A DNA stretch of 51,534 bases from an uncultured Lachnospiraceae bacterium (GTDB lineage: Bacteria > Bacillota > Clostridia > Lachnospirales > Lachnospiraceae). Made by a program: the position numbers and the translations under genes. The notes under the pieces are model-generated. The model was given only the letters and a program-made list of their open reading frames with translations. It made no database searches and was not told the origin of the DNA. Numbering within the stretch: position 1 is the stretch's first letter; the number at the start of each line of letters is the position of its first letter. Below are positions 30,311 to 39,427 of the stretch, piece after piece. The stretch covers positions 1 to 51,534 of the forward strand of contig CALGVA010000049.1 in the NCBI GenBank assembly GCA_937920345.1. Direction: 5' to 3'.

Positions 30311-33217
30311 TTAATCTGCGTTAATCGCACCGCCCTCTAATTCGCTGGCAGTTCCGGTAATGATTTCGCTCTCATCTTTCAGTCCGTAATAAAATGCATA
30401 GACATCTTTCGCAATCTGTGCACTGTAATCCGAAGTATAGCCGTGCGCCACGCGTACCGTGACAGATATCTCCGGATCATCATAGGGTGCGTAGCTGATA
30501 AAGAGCGCATGGTTCGGACGGTTCCGGTCTTCCTGTGCCGTACCGGTCTTACCCGCAACATCCACATCAAGATCATCGTAATATCTCTTTCCTTCTATTA
30601 CTCTGCGCATACCCGTGTGTATCGCATTCCAATACTCGAAATCCATATCAATGGTGTTACGTACCTGCGCCTGATTATCTTCAATCAGATTGCTGTTGTG
30701 GTCTTCTATTTTGTCTACTAATGTTAAATTATAACATGTTCCGCTGTTGGCAACAGTTGTAACATATCGCGCAAGCCCGACCGTTGTATAGTTATTGCTG
30801 CCGTGACCGATCGCCGAACGGACACCGTCCTTATCGGATACCTCCGGAGCATATTCCTCAATCTCCACACCGGAGGTCTCTGTCAGACCATACAGATCTG
30901 CAGCCCTCGCCAGTTTGTTCAGTGCGACATCGCTGTTGTATGTGTCCCCGACAATCCCGAGACGATAGCCGACCTCGTAGAAGAAACAGTTACAGGAGCG
31001 CTGTATGCCGCCGGTGACATCTAAAGAGCCGTGGGCTCCCGGGTAAATATGACATCTCGGACTTTGCGTTCCGGAATCAATCTTATCAAAAATACCTGTA
31101 CAGGTGATGGTCTCCGATGTCGAGATCACACCCTCCGTCAGTCCTACCGTAGCGGAAAGCGGCTTGAACGTAGAACCGGGCGCTGTTCTCTGCTGCGTCG
31201 CATAGTTTAAGAGCGGGTAGGACAGGTCTTTGTTCAGACTCGCAAAATATGCGGCGTTTACACCGTTTGCCATCTTATTATTATCATAACTCGGATAAGA
31301 CACGAGGGCCAGTACATCTCCGGTTTTTATATCCGTGATTACAATAGAACCCGAATAAGGATCAAGCGCGAGCTGTGCCGGCGTAATATCCAGATTCTCG
31401 ATGCGGCTGCACATAAAGGCATACGGGGTCATGCTTCCGGCTTCAAACTGCGCAAGTTCTTCCTCTGTCGGCTCGACTGCGTTCTGCTCGATCAGAAGCT
31501 GGCAGATCTGCCGTCCCGTCACCTCGTCATTATTAATCATATAGCGGTACATGCGCTTATCGAAATCGCTGTCTGTATCCAGCTGTGCAAAGATATAATC
31601 CATAATCTTGTGATAGATTTCGACGGAATCGGAATAACGTGAGTCAATCGCAAGCGCAGACACATCAACCCAGTTCTGGGCAATTACATAGTTCAGATAT
31701 TCATTTAAGCTGATCACCTCATCCGTCGTCCACGCAATATAGGTAGGATCATTCCGGTCGATCGCGGAGCGCATGATAATCTCTTTTCTGTAAAGCATGG
31801 ATACAATATAGCTCTCATAGTTCTGATATTCTTCCGTCAGATTTTCGTACGGCGTACAAGTCTCTTCCATCTCCTCACGAAGGGTGGCAAACACCCGCGA
31901 TTTCTTATCCAGGTATGTTTCCCGGACGAGCTGCTCCGTCTCTCCGGCATGGACAGAATCAAAATGTGAGGTGTCGATAACATTATTGTTGATACATGCA
32001 AAATAAACATCATAGATCGGAATCGGAATATTACCGCCGCTTCCGCCTTCCGGCGGACGATACTCTCTGATATTTTCAATCTTATCCAGAAGAATGCCGG
32101 CAAGCTTGGACTCCAGGATATGATAACAGGTGCGCTGCAGATCTGAATCAATCGTAAGATAAATATCGTTTCCGGCAATTGATTCCACTCTGTCATGGGT
32201 CTCGATCACCTTACCAAGGTTATCCACATAGACCGTCTCCGAGCCTTTCTGACCCTGCAGCTGCTGCTCCATGGAAGACTCGATTCCTGACTTACCGACG
32301 GTATCATTCAGATCATAAGTCTCATCGATCTCCTGCAGCGCCTTTAATTCCTCCGTATCAACTTTACCGGTATAACCGAGAATCTGAGAGAAATAAATGC
32401 TGTCGTTATACTTGCGGATCGTGCCTTCCGCAATCGAGACGCCCTGCAGCTCATCCGCATTCTCCATCACCATGGCAACCGTTTTCTCCGAGACATTGTT
32501 TGCCACCGTGGTCGCTATATACTTCTGATAGTTATTGGCGCTCATGGCGTAGCGGATTGTGATGATCTTAAGCACTTCCTCCTTGGTATAGCCGTATCCC
32601 GCCTCGAAAGTGGAGGAATCATCTTCCACCGTACAGGTGCCGATGCCGTAACGGGAAGACGGTTTTGTGCCGCACATATACTTGATCACATCGTCCGCTG
32701 TGGCCGCCTTCTCGGCCGGTTCCAGTTCATCGATCGTCGGATAACCATAGATATCCGCCAGAAACCGCAGAAGCTGTGTTCCTTCCACATTAAACTGATA
32801 GTTGCCGCTCTTGTCCAGCACGATGTGAAAATCACTGATGATCTGGTCGCCGTTTTGCTCAATCATCCTAATCAGTCGGCTGATCGTTTGATTCAGTTCG
32901 GCATTTTTGTTTTTACCGGACTCATACACATCCTCTATCGTGACCGAATACGCCAGTTCATTAAATGCGAGCAGGTTGCCGTTACGATCCAGAATATTCC
33001 CCCTTGTGGGGAGAATGGTGCGTTCCTTCGTGATACTCAGCTGGAAATTGTTATAGTACTCTTCCCCGTGGACGATCTGTAACTGGAAAATCGTGTAAAT
33101 CAGATAACTGCCCATACCAAACAGCACGCACACGAGCACAAGCAGTCTGGAGGTGATCATATTCATGAAGTTTTCTTTGAATTGTTCCAGTATATGGTCA
33201 AACAAACTTTTTACCAC
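30311..33217 (-). CDS. mrdA: Penicillin-binding protein 2 (class B transpeptidase) with a large insertion
   Basis: This 968-residue elongasome transpeptidase has one membrane helix at about 22-45, the dimerisation region (ILPTRGNILDRNGNLLA ...), and an active site of Ser682 (GSTFKP), SCN from Ser741, and KTGTAQ from Lys890. A typical PBP2 has 600-700 residues. The extra length is mainly a block of about 240 residues (about 375-615) between TIDSDLQRTCYHILESK and DPYSGSIVITDIKTGDVLAL. The start is uncertain: GTG 33217 overlaps mreD, while TTG 33205 and ATG 33166 are alternatives. Confidence 0.93.
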   Translation of the reverse strand: MVKSLFDHILEQFKENFMNMITSRLLVLVCVLFGMGSYLIYTIFQLQIVHGEEYYNNFQLSITKERTILPTRGNILDRNGNLLAFNELAYSVTIEDVYESGKNKNAELNQTISRLIRMIEQNGDQIISDFHIVLDKSGNYQFNVEGTQLLRFLADIYGYPTIDELEPAEKAATADDVIKYMCGTKPSSRYGIGTCTVEDDSSTFEAGYGYTKEEVLKIITIRYAMSANNYQKYIATTVANNVSEKTVAMVMENADELQGVSIAEGTIRKYNDSIYFSQILGYTGKVDTEELKALQEIDETYDLNDTVGKSGIESSMEQQLQGQKGSETVYVDNLGKVIETHDRVESIAGNDIYLTIDSDLQRTCYHILESKLAGILLDKIENIREYRPPEGGSGGNIPIPIYDVYFACINNNVIDTSHFDSVHAGETEQLVRETYLDKKSRVFATLREEMEETCTPYENLTEEYQNYESYIVSMLYRKEIIMRSAIDRNDPTYIAWTTDEVISLNEYLNYVIAQNWVDVSALAIDSRYSDSVEIYHKIMDYIFAQLDTDSDFDKRMYRYMINNDEVTGRQICQLLIEQNAVEPTEEELAQFEAGSMTPYAFMCSRIENLDITPAQLALDPYSGSIVITDIKTGDVLALVSYPSYDNNKMANGVNAAYFASLNKDLSYPLLNYATQQRTAPGSTFKPLSATVGLTEGVISTSETITCTGIFDKIDSGTQSPRCHIYPGAHGSLDVTGGIQRSCNCFFYEVGYRLGIVGDTYNSDVALNKLARAADLYGLTETSGVEIEEYAPEVSDKDGVRSAIGHGSNNYTTVGLARYVTTVANSGTCYNLTLVDKIEDHNSNLIEDNQAQVRNTIDMDFEYWNAIHTGMRRVIEGKRYYDDLDVDVAGKTGTAQEDRNRPNHALFISYAPYDDPEISVTVRVAHGYTSDYSAQIAKDVYAFYYGLKDESEIITGTASELEGGAINAD

Positions 33218-33716
33218 TCCTTAGTTCACTGCGCTCCAGTCCGGTATTGATCCAGAGAATGAGCGGATACAGAAATATTGTCACAACGATCGTATACACG
33301 ATCTCCGGCAGAATAATATGCACGAAATAGTAGCCGAATTCAAATCTGCTGCGCAGCAGGAACATGATCACATAGCAGACCAGACCGTAGAAACAGTCGC
33401 TGCCGAGAATCAGTGCGATCGGCAGCTTAATATCCTGCGGATAAAAGATTGCGCTGAACTTGCCGTTCATATAGCCGATGTACATGTACACAAGTGCATA
33501 AAACCCTATGGTGTTTCCGAAAAAAATGTCTACCAGTATGCCGCAGAAAAAGCCGATCAAAAGTCCGGTCTTTTCCCCGCGCATGAATCCGAAGGAGGCC
33601 GTCAGGACAATCAGCAGGTTGGGAACGATTCCGCCGAACGCCAGCGAATGAAACACCGTACACTGCAGCAGGAAACATATGAAAATCAAAACCGTAGTAA
33701 TCAGAAAACGCTTCAT
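33198..33716 (-). CDS. mreD: Rod shape-determining protein MreD
   Basis: This 172-residue protein has five or six membrane helices, is rich in Phe and Leu, and has the family's RGEKTGLLIGFFCGILVDIFFGNTIGFYAL segment. It belongs to the elongation complex with MreB, MreC, PBP2 and RodA. It overlaps the start of mrdA by about 20 nt. It is separated from mreC by a 157-nt hairpin-containing gap. Confidence 0.9.
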   Translation of the reverse strand: MKRFLITTVLIFICFLLQCTVFHSLAFGGIVPNLLIVLTASFGFMRGEKTGLLIGFFCGILVDIFFGNTIGFYALVYMYIGYMNGKFSAIFYPQDIKLPIALILGSDCFYGLVCYVIMFLLRSRFEFGYYFVHIILPEIVYTIVVTIFLYPLILWINTGLERSELRSGKKFV

Positions 33717-33774
33717 GACACTCTCCTAATCGTAACATTTCAGCCTACGGCTTCACTGTCACGCCTGATGCACA

Positions 33775-33839
33775 CAAAATGCTCCAAAGTCGCATTTTGG
33801 CGCCTGCACAACTCGCAAAATCGCACAGAGAGCGATTTT
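33775..33839. repeat. Paired hairpin repeat between mreC and mreD
   Basis: CAAAATGC (33775-33782) pairs with GCATTTTG (33792-33799), and AAAATCGC (33817-33824) pairs with GCGATTTT (33832-33839). Both stems are perfect 8-bp palindromes with 7-9 nt loops, and the second is flanked by ACTCGC on each side. The 157-nt gap has no gene. No strong T-tract follows on the minus strand, so these look like intergenic palindromic elements rather than a terminator. Confidence 0.6.
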
Positions 33840-33873
33840 ACTCGCGGAATAGTATAAGGCTTAACTGTAACCC

Positions 33874-34743
33874 CTAATCTTCTATGGACTGTTTCAACTG
33901 CATAATGACAAGCACTTCTTCCAGATGTTCAAAGTCTACTGCCGGCGTAACATATCCGGACTTCGTCAGATTGTTGGCATCCTGATTGATCATACTGATA
34001 TAACCGACCAGAATCCCGGGCAGATACTTATCGCTGATATTGGAGGTCACGATCTTATCGCCCTCCACGACTACATTATCGCTGTCTACCAACTGTCCGA
34101 ATTCAATCACGCCGGAGGCGTAGAGCTTCAGATTTCCCGACACGATCATATTGTCAGAGCTCGACAGCACCATAGCGCTCACGTTAGAATCGTCCGCAAT
34201 GATCGCCTTCACCTTCGACCAGTTCGGCCCGACATCCACAATACGTCCTACCAGACCGCTGCCCGCCATTACGTTCATATCAACGGCGACACCGTCCTTT
34301 GCCCCTTTATTGATTACAAAAGAATAAAACCAGTTGCCGCTGTCTCTTGCAATGATACGGGCGCCGGTCTTTTGATACTCGTCATATTGGGCATCCAGGC
34401 TGTACAGTTCTCTCAGATTCGTCAGTTCATAGCGATCCTGCTGCAGTCTCGTATTCTCAATCGTCAGTTCGTCCACCTGCTGCTTCAGATTCTCGTTCTC
34501 TGCAATCAAATCCCTGATCTGCACCAGTTCCTCGGAACGGTTCGCCAGCCAGCTCCCCACACTGCTGATGCCCTCCTCGAAGGGAACCACCGTGTATCCC
34601 GCCACCGCGCTTAAAGGTCCGCTGAACACTGTGGTGTTAAACGTAAGCAGCACCATGCCGGTGCAGAGGATTGTTAAAATAAAAAGGAGATATTTACCTG
34701 GTAACGTAAATTTCTCTCCTTTTCTCTTTACGATTGGACTCAT
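33874..34743 (-). CDS. mreC: Rod shape-determining protein MreC
   Basis: This 289-residue protein has one membrane helix at about 16-36, a coiled coil at about 70-110 (LVQIRDLIAENENLKQQVDELTIENTRLQQDRYEL), and a C-terminal beta-barrel domain with MNVMAGSGLVGRIVDVGPNWSKVKAI. It links MreB to the wall enzymes. Its ATG overlaps the mreB stop (ATGA), so the two are translationally coupled. Confidence 0.94.
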   Translation of the reverse strand: MSPIVKRKGEKFTLPGKYLLFILTILCTGMVLLTFNTTVFSGPLSAVAGYTVVPFEEGISSVGSWLANRSEELVQIRDLIAENENLKQQVDELTIENTRLQQDRYELTNLRELYSLDAQYDEYQKTGARIIARDSGNWFYSFVINKGAKDGVAVDMNVMAGSGLVGRIVDVGPNWSKVKAIIADDSNVSAMVLSSSDNMIVSGNLKLYASGVIEFGQLVDSDNVVVEGDKIVTSNISDKYLPGILVGYISMINQDANNLTKSGYVTPAVDFEHLEEVLVIMQLKQSIED

Positions 34744-35750
34744 TTACTCATTCCTTCTATTGCATAAGCTACGGATTTATAATTGTCATCGTTAATGATC
34801 TTCGCGAGTCCCAACGCAACACTGGTCATCGGATTTTCAGACACATTGACTTTCAGCCCCGTTCCCTTGCTCATTAAGCGGGCAAGGTTACTCACCTGTG
34901 AAGCGCCGCCTGTCAGATAGATGCCGTGGCGGTAGATATCCGCCGCCAGTTCGGGCGGCGTACGCTCTAAGATCACTTTAATATTGTCAATAATCGTGTT
35001 AAAATGCTCTGTCAGGCAGTCATCCACAAGTGCGGTAGGAATCTCGCGCTCCACCGGAAGTCCGGTGACAATATCCCTGCCGTACACGAGCGCACCCAGA
35101 CGCTGCTCTTCCAGATCAAGAAGCGAAATTTTCACTACTTCCGCGGTTTTACCGCCGATAATCAGACTGTACTCCCGGCGAATCGCCGCTTTGATCGCAT
35201 CGTCAAACTTACGTCCGCCGACCTTGATCAGCCGGCTGAGTACGATGCCGCCGAGTGACAGGATAGAGATTTCCGTCGTGTCAAATCCGACGTTCACGAC
35301 CAGAACACCCTGTGAGTTCTTAACATCGATGCCAAGTCCCAGACCATCCGCCACAGCCTTATCCACAACCATGACTTTCTTCGCCTTGACATTGGATTCC
35401 TTGATCAGATCCTTGAACGCGCGTTTCTCTACCTCGGTCACATCCCATGGTACGGCGATATAATAATCCGCCGGTTTTATGTTGTTTTTCATCAGATCAC
35501 CCATGAAATATCTGACAAGCATCTCCATATTCTGGATATCCGCAATCACACCATTGCTCAGGGGATAGGATATGTTAATATTGCCCGGTGCCTTTTCGTA
35601 CATCTCGAAGGCGGAATCCCCGTATGCAAACAAATTTCTTTTATTTTCAATGGCAATCATATTCTTCTCGACGAAAACCTCGTCGTCCGAGCGATTATAT
35701 ATTTTGATATTGCTTGTTCCTAAATCAATTCCAAATGCATTGTTAGCCAA
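34740..35750 (-). CDS. mreB: Rod shape-determining protein MreB/Mbl
   Basis: This 336-residue actin-like ATPase has phosphate-1 FGIDLGTSNIKIY, the second phosphate region VLVVNVGFDTTEISI and the adenosine site YLTGGASQVSNLARLM. It is of normal length. The start codon is TTG (35750), 8 nt after GAGGGG. No in-frame ATG lies near, so initiation is probably inefficient. It begins 5 nt past the radC stop and overlaps mreC. Confidence 0.93.
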   Translation of the reverse strand: MANNAFGIDLGTSNIKIYNRSDDEVFVEKNMIAIENKRNLFAYGDSAFEMYEKAPGNINISYPLSNGVIADIQNMEMLVRYFMGDLMKNNIKPADYYIAVPWDVTEVEKRAFKDLIKESNVKAKKVMVVDKAVADGLGLGIDVKNSQGVLVVNVGFDTTEISILSLGGIVLSRLIKVGGRKFDDAIKAAIRREYSLIIGGKTAEVVKISLLDLEEQRLGALVYGRDIVTGLPVEREIPTALVDDCLTEHFNTIIDNIKVILERTPPELAADIYRHGIYLTGGASQVSNLARLMSKGTGLKVNVSENPMTSVALGLAKIINDDNYKSVAYAIEGMSK

Positions 35751-35755
35751 GGCAG

Positions 35756-36505
35756 CTACCCCTCTCTTTCCTGTAATACACTTTCAAAACATGACACGTC
35801 TGTCATTAGATTGCTTTCACGAAAGCTGAAATATTTATTATCCCCTATGATAATGTGATCATAAAGCGGTATATCCGTCAGCATACCGATCTGACCGATC
35901 CGTTTCGTGACCCGTATATCATTCTCACTCGGCGCCGGATTCCCGCCCGGATGATTGTGCAGAAGCATGATACCCGCAGCCTGCGCCTGCAGTGCGTGGA
36001 TGAATACCTCCCTCGGAGATGCTAAAGAAGCGTTCACGGTTCCCTTGGAGAGAATCCGCTCTCCGATCAGATGCAGTCCGGAGTCCAGCAGTAAAAGCAT
36101 AATATGCTCCACGCTCTCATGCCGGAAGCGTTCCATATAATAATCCGCAATCGAAGCCGGACTGTGAAAAGAAAGCTTACGCTTGGCTTTCGCCTGCGCC
36201 ATCCGGGTGGAAAGTTCCGCCACCGTCTTAAGCTGGATCGCTTTCACTTTGCCGATCCCGTCGATCTTACATAATTCCTGCAGCGGAATGTGGTACAGTC
36301 CCAGCAGTCCGTTTCCGTAACGGGCCGTCTCCGACAATACCCTCTCACCAAGTGCACGTGCATTCATGCCGCGTGTATCGGTACGCAGCATGATCGCAAG
36401 AAGCTCTGAGTCGGTGAGAGACCTGCTTCCGTAGGAAATAAATTTCTCATATGGAAGATTCTGCATCCTGTAATACTCATTGTTCTCATACTTGCCTGAT
36501 TTCAT
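35756..36505 (-). CDS. radC: RadC family JAB-domain protein
   Basis: This 249-residue protein has a UPF0758 N-terminus with a helix-hairpin-helix region (about 78-98, LCKIDGIGKVKAIQLKTVAEL) and a C-terminal JAB/MPN metal site. The metal motif is HNHPGG (183-188) with Asp196 (SENDIRVT). Most family members have HNHPSG, so Gly replaces the Ser. The family's biochemical role is unresolved. It is next to mreB, as in many Firmicutes. Confidence 0.93.
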   Translation of the reverse strand: MKSGKYENNEYYRMQNLPYEKFISYGSRSLTDSELLAIMLRTDTRGMNARALGERVLSETARYGNGLLGLYHIPLQELCKIDGIGKVKAIQLKTVAELSTRMAQAKAKRKLSFHSPASIADYYMERFRHESVEHIMLLLLDSGLHLIGERILSKGTVNASLASPREVFIHALQAQAAGIMLLHNHPGGNPAPSENDIRVTKRIGQIGMLTDIPLYDHIIIGDNKYFSFRESNLMTDVSCFESVLQEREG

Positions 36506-36557
36506 TCAACCTCTTTCCCGACAGCGTTTCTCTCCTTAAATGACGGGTTAAGAATCG

Positions 36558-36794
36558 TTAAATAAAACGATAGACCACGATCGCGACTGCAATGCCGATT
36601 ATGCTTGCGATCGTAATTTTGATGGATAATCCGAACGTAATGCTGAGAATGCCCAGATCCAATATCAGCGGTGAAGACAATCCGAAAGACTGTCCGTAAT
36701 TTAACCATGTATTCGGAAAAAGGCTTCCTATAAAACCGCCTATGACGATGCCCGCCAGAATCAGCAGAAAACAAGCCCAGTTATTCTTATGCAT
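36558..36794 (-). CDS. DUF4321 family small membrane protein
   Basis: This 78-residue protein has two membrane helices (about 6-26, WACFLLILAGIVIGGFIGSLF, and about 46-75 with TFGLSIKITIASIIGIAVAIVVYRF). The LAGIVIGGFIG and GLSSPLILDLGILSITFGLSIKI segments match DUF4321, a Clostridia membrane family found beside radC/mreB. Function is unknown. ATG 36794 is about 12 nt after AAAGGAG. TTG 36818 is an alternative in-frame start. Confidence 0.85.
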   Translation of the reverse strand: MHKNNWACFLLILAGIVIGGFIGSLFPNTWLNYGQSFGLSSPLILDLGILSITFGLSIKITIASIIGIAVAIVVYRFI

Positions 36795-36920
36795 GCGATC
36801 AAGAATCTCCTTTCCCAACGCTCATTTTATCACAAGAGGTTTTTGATGTATACAAAAATTGGTAAATTTCATAAAAGAATCAAAATAACGCAATTTTTCC
36901 AAGGTATCTAAGAGACGTCC

Positions 36921-36994
36921 GTACAGATGGAAGTTAATATCTCCGTCGCCACGCTTTTTAAGGGGCTCCTTGAGAAATCAACTTCCATCTGTAC
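36921..36994. repeat. 74-bp inverted-repeat element downstream of the methionine gamma-lyase-like gene
   Basis: Perfect 15-bp terminal arms, GTACAGATGGAAGTT (36921-36935) and AACTTCCATCTGTAC (36980-36994), enclose a 44-nt centre that itself has a small AAGG/CCTT stem. No target-site duplication is clear. It could be a miniature mobile element, a structured RNA or an unusual terminator. The rest of the 36795-37042 gap has no gene. Confidence 0.7.
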
Positions 36995-37042
36995 TGTATA
37001 TTGTATATCTTCAATCCTTAACAGTATCATGCTGATTCACAA

Positions 37043-38341
37043 CTATACCTTGCGGAAATCTGGTGTAACGATGCGCTTATCCACGAGATTCTGCAGTGTC
37101 TTGAGGATGCCGAGCTTCGCGTGCGGGAAGGTCAGGCCTCCCTGGAAATAAACCGCGTAAGGCGGGGCGATCGGACCGTCTGCGCTGAGTTCTATGGAGG
37201 AGCCGGACACAAAGGCGCCTGCCGCCATGATCACCTGGGAATCATAGCCGGGCATATCCCAGGGTTCCGGTGTCACGAAGCTGTCCACGGATGCCGCCGC
37301 CTGAATCCCCTGACAGAATGCGATCACACCTTCCGGCGTTCCGAAGGTGACTGCCTGTATAATGTCATGTCTGCTCTCTGAGCCGTCAGGCACTACGGCA
37401 AAACCGGTCTTTTCGTAGATATTTGCCGCAAATATGGCACCTTTTAAGGCGTTCGCGGTGACCGTCGGCGCTAAGAACAGCCCCTCGTAGAAAGAAGACA
37501 GGATGCCAAGCGATGCGCCCACTTCTTTGCCGAGCCCCGGAGATGTCAGCCGGTATGCGGCATTCTCCACACATTCTCTGGTGCCCGCGATATAACCGCC
37601 GATCGGCGCCAGTCCGCCGCCGGGATTCTTGATCAGGGAACCGACGATCATATCCGCCCCCACATCAGTCGGCTCTATGGTTTCCACAAACTCACCATAA
37701 CAGTTATCCACCATACAGATCACGTCGGGCTTCACGCCCTTAATGAATTGAATCAATTCTCCGATACGCGCCACCGACAGCGTCGGTCTCGTCTGATACC
37801 CCTTGGAACGCTGGATCGTGACAAGCTTTGTCTTATCGCTTATCGCAGCGCGGATTCCCTCGTAGTCGAAGCCGCCGTCAGCCAGAAGGTCTACCTGCCT
37901 GTAGGAGATTCCGTACTCCTTCAGAGAACCCTTGGACTCTCTGATCCCGATGACCTCCTCCAGCGTATCATAAGGCTTGCCGACAGGGGACAGCAGTTCG
38001 TCGCCCGGACGCAGGTTGCTCATAAGCGCCAGCGCCAGCGCATGGGTACCGCAGGTGATCTGGGGCCGCACAAGCGCATCTTCCGTGTGGAACAGCGCCG
38101 CATAGACTTTCTCCAGCGTATCGCGCCCCAGATCGTTATACCCGTAGCCTGTCGTACCGAGCAGACACGCCTCGCTGACGCTGCAAGTCTGCATGGCACG
38201 AATCACCTTCAGCTGATTGTACTCCGCGACGGCATCGATCTGCCGGAACCGTTCCTGCAGCGAGGCGAGTATCTCCTCGCCGTAGGCATAAACTTCTTCC
38301 GATATACCAAATTGTCTGTATTGTTTCTTTAAATCAATCAT
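37043..38341 (-). CDS. Methionine gamma-lyase family PLP protein (YnbB-like, 'aluminium resistance' family)
   Basis: This 432-residue fold-type I PLP enzyme has the PLP lysine in GSLIKNPGGG (Lys238), the Asp of VDNCYGEF as the pyridine-N partner, and RPQITCGTHALALALMSNLRPGDELL as the substrate/cofactor loop. It matches the Firmicute family once annotated as aluminium resistance protein. The family is related to methionine gamma-lyases but not experimentally defined in most species. It follows miaA in the same direction, an order seen in many Firmicutes. Confidence 0.9.
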   Translation of the reverse strand: MIDLKKQYRQFGISEEVYAYGEEILASLQERFRQIDAVAEYNQLKVIRAMQTCSVSEACLLGTTGYGYNDLGRDTLEKVYAALFHTEDALVRPQITCGTHALALALMSNLRPGDELLSPVGKPYDTLEEVIGIRESKGSLKEYGISYRQVDLLADGGFDYEGIRAAISDKTKLVTIQRSKGYQTRPTLSVARIGELIQFIKGVKPDVICMVDNCYGEFVETIEPTDVGADMIVGSLIKNPGGGLAPIGGYIAGTRECVENAAYRLTSPGLGKEVGASLGILSSFYEGLFLAPTVTANALKGAIFAANIYEKTGFAVVPDGSESRHDIIQAVTFGTPEGVIAFCQGIQAAASVDSFVTPEPWDMPGYDSQVIMAAGAFVSGSSIELSADGPIAPPYAVYFQGGLTFPHAKLGILKTLQNLVDKRIVTPDFRKV

Positions 38342-38398
38342 TTTCTATCCCTTTGTCCTCGTGTTCATTTTTCACGGTATCTGCTCATGTTTTCAGAC

Positions 38399-39427
38399 TC
38401 AAATAATCGTTCTCTCCCGTAGTACTGACAGGATAAACTCTAACAGCAGATTATGGATCAGCGTCTCGTCATATTCGACTTCCGGCTTCTCCAGCCAGAC
38501 CACATCCCGTTCCCGTCGAAACCACGTGAGCTGCCGCTTGGCAAAATGTCTCGTGTCGCGCTTGATCCGGTATACCGCCTCCTCCAGCGTGCTTCGGCCT
38601 TCCAGATAATCGATGATCTCCCTATAGCCGAGCCCCTGCATGGACACCATCTCTCTTGTACAGCCGCGTGCAAGCAGTCCGGACACTTCCTCCACCAGTC
38701 CCAGTTCCATCATGGCATCGACCCGCTGTTCGATCTTCTGGTACAGTCTTGACCGGTCATCGCTGATCACAAAATATATAAAGTGATACGGAGAGGTGTT
38801 TTCCCGCTGTAACTTATTATGCTCTGATATTTTCATACCCGTCTTTTCGTAAAATTCTATGGCACGGATCACCCGCTTGACATTGTTCGCGTGGATCACC
38901 TCGCAGGATTCCGGATCGATCTGCTTAAGCCGTGCAAAGAGCGCCTCGCTGCCCTGTGCTGCCGCGAGCTGTTCCAGTTCCCCACGCAATGCCGTATCTT
39001 CGTCATTCTCCGTAAAGTCAATATCATACAGAAGCGCCTGTATATAGAAACCTGTGCCGCCTGCGACGATCGGGATATGACCCCGTTCGTAGATGCCCTG
39101 CAGTGCCTCTTTCGCCATCTTCTGAAAAAGGACCACGTTAAATTCTTCCGTCGGTTCGAGTACGTCGATCAGGTGATGGCGTATTCCTTCCATCTGATCC
39201 GGCATAATTTTGGCGGAACCGATATCCATATGGCGGTACACCTGCATGGAATCTGCCGAAATAATCTCTCCGCCGATGCGCTTTGCCAGTTCGATGGAAA
39301 GTGCGGATTTGCCCGCGGCGGTCGGTCCGGTCAGGATAATCAGGGGCGGCCTTTCGCTCGTTTGTTTCTCCAAAAAGCTGTTTACTTTATCTTCCGGGTC
39401 GTTATTTGTTCCGACAGTCTGTTTCAT
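38399..39427 (-). CDS. miaA: tRNA dimethylallyltransferase MiaA
   Basis: This 342-residue enzyme adds the isopentenyl group to A37 of UNN-reading tRNAs, the step before MiaB. The P-loop is TGPTAAGKS (about 34-42), with SADSMQVYRHMDIGSAK and HHLIDVLEP following. The N-terminus has about 25 extra residues before the P-loop core. Its ATG overlaps the mutL stop as TAATG. MiaB, its pathway partner, is encoded five kilobases upstream in the same cluster. Confidence 0.95.
   Translation of the reverse strand: MKQTVGTNNDPEDKVNSFLEKQTSERPPLIILTGPTAAGKSALSIELAKRIGGEIISADSMQVYRHMDIGSAKIMPDQMEGIRHHLIDVLEPTEEFNVVLFQKMAKEALQGIYERGHIPIVAGGTGFYIQALLYDIDFTENDEDTALRGELEQLAAAQGSEALFARLKQIDPESCEVIHANNVKRVIRAIEFYEKTGMKISEHNKLQRENTSPYHFIYFVISDDRSRLYQKIEQRVDAMMELGLVEEVSGLLARGCTREMVSMQGLGYREIIDYLEGRSTLEEAVYRIKRDTRHFAKRQLTWFRRERDVVWLEKPEVEYDETLIHNLLLEFILSVLRERTII

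Noticed and set aside
33717..33873. Small open reading frame between mreC and mreD
   Set aside because: No start codon with a ribosome-binding site is present, and the sequence is explained by palindromic repeats.
36921..36994. Riboswitch assignment for the inverted repeat
   Set aside because: It lies downstream of the nearest upstream gene's stop, and I could not match its centre to any riboswitch class I know. It is kept only as an unexplained element.
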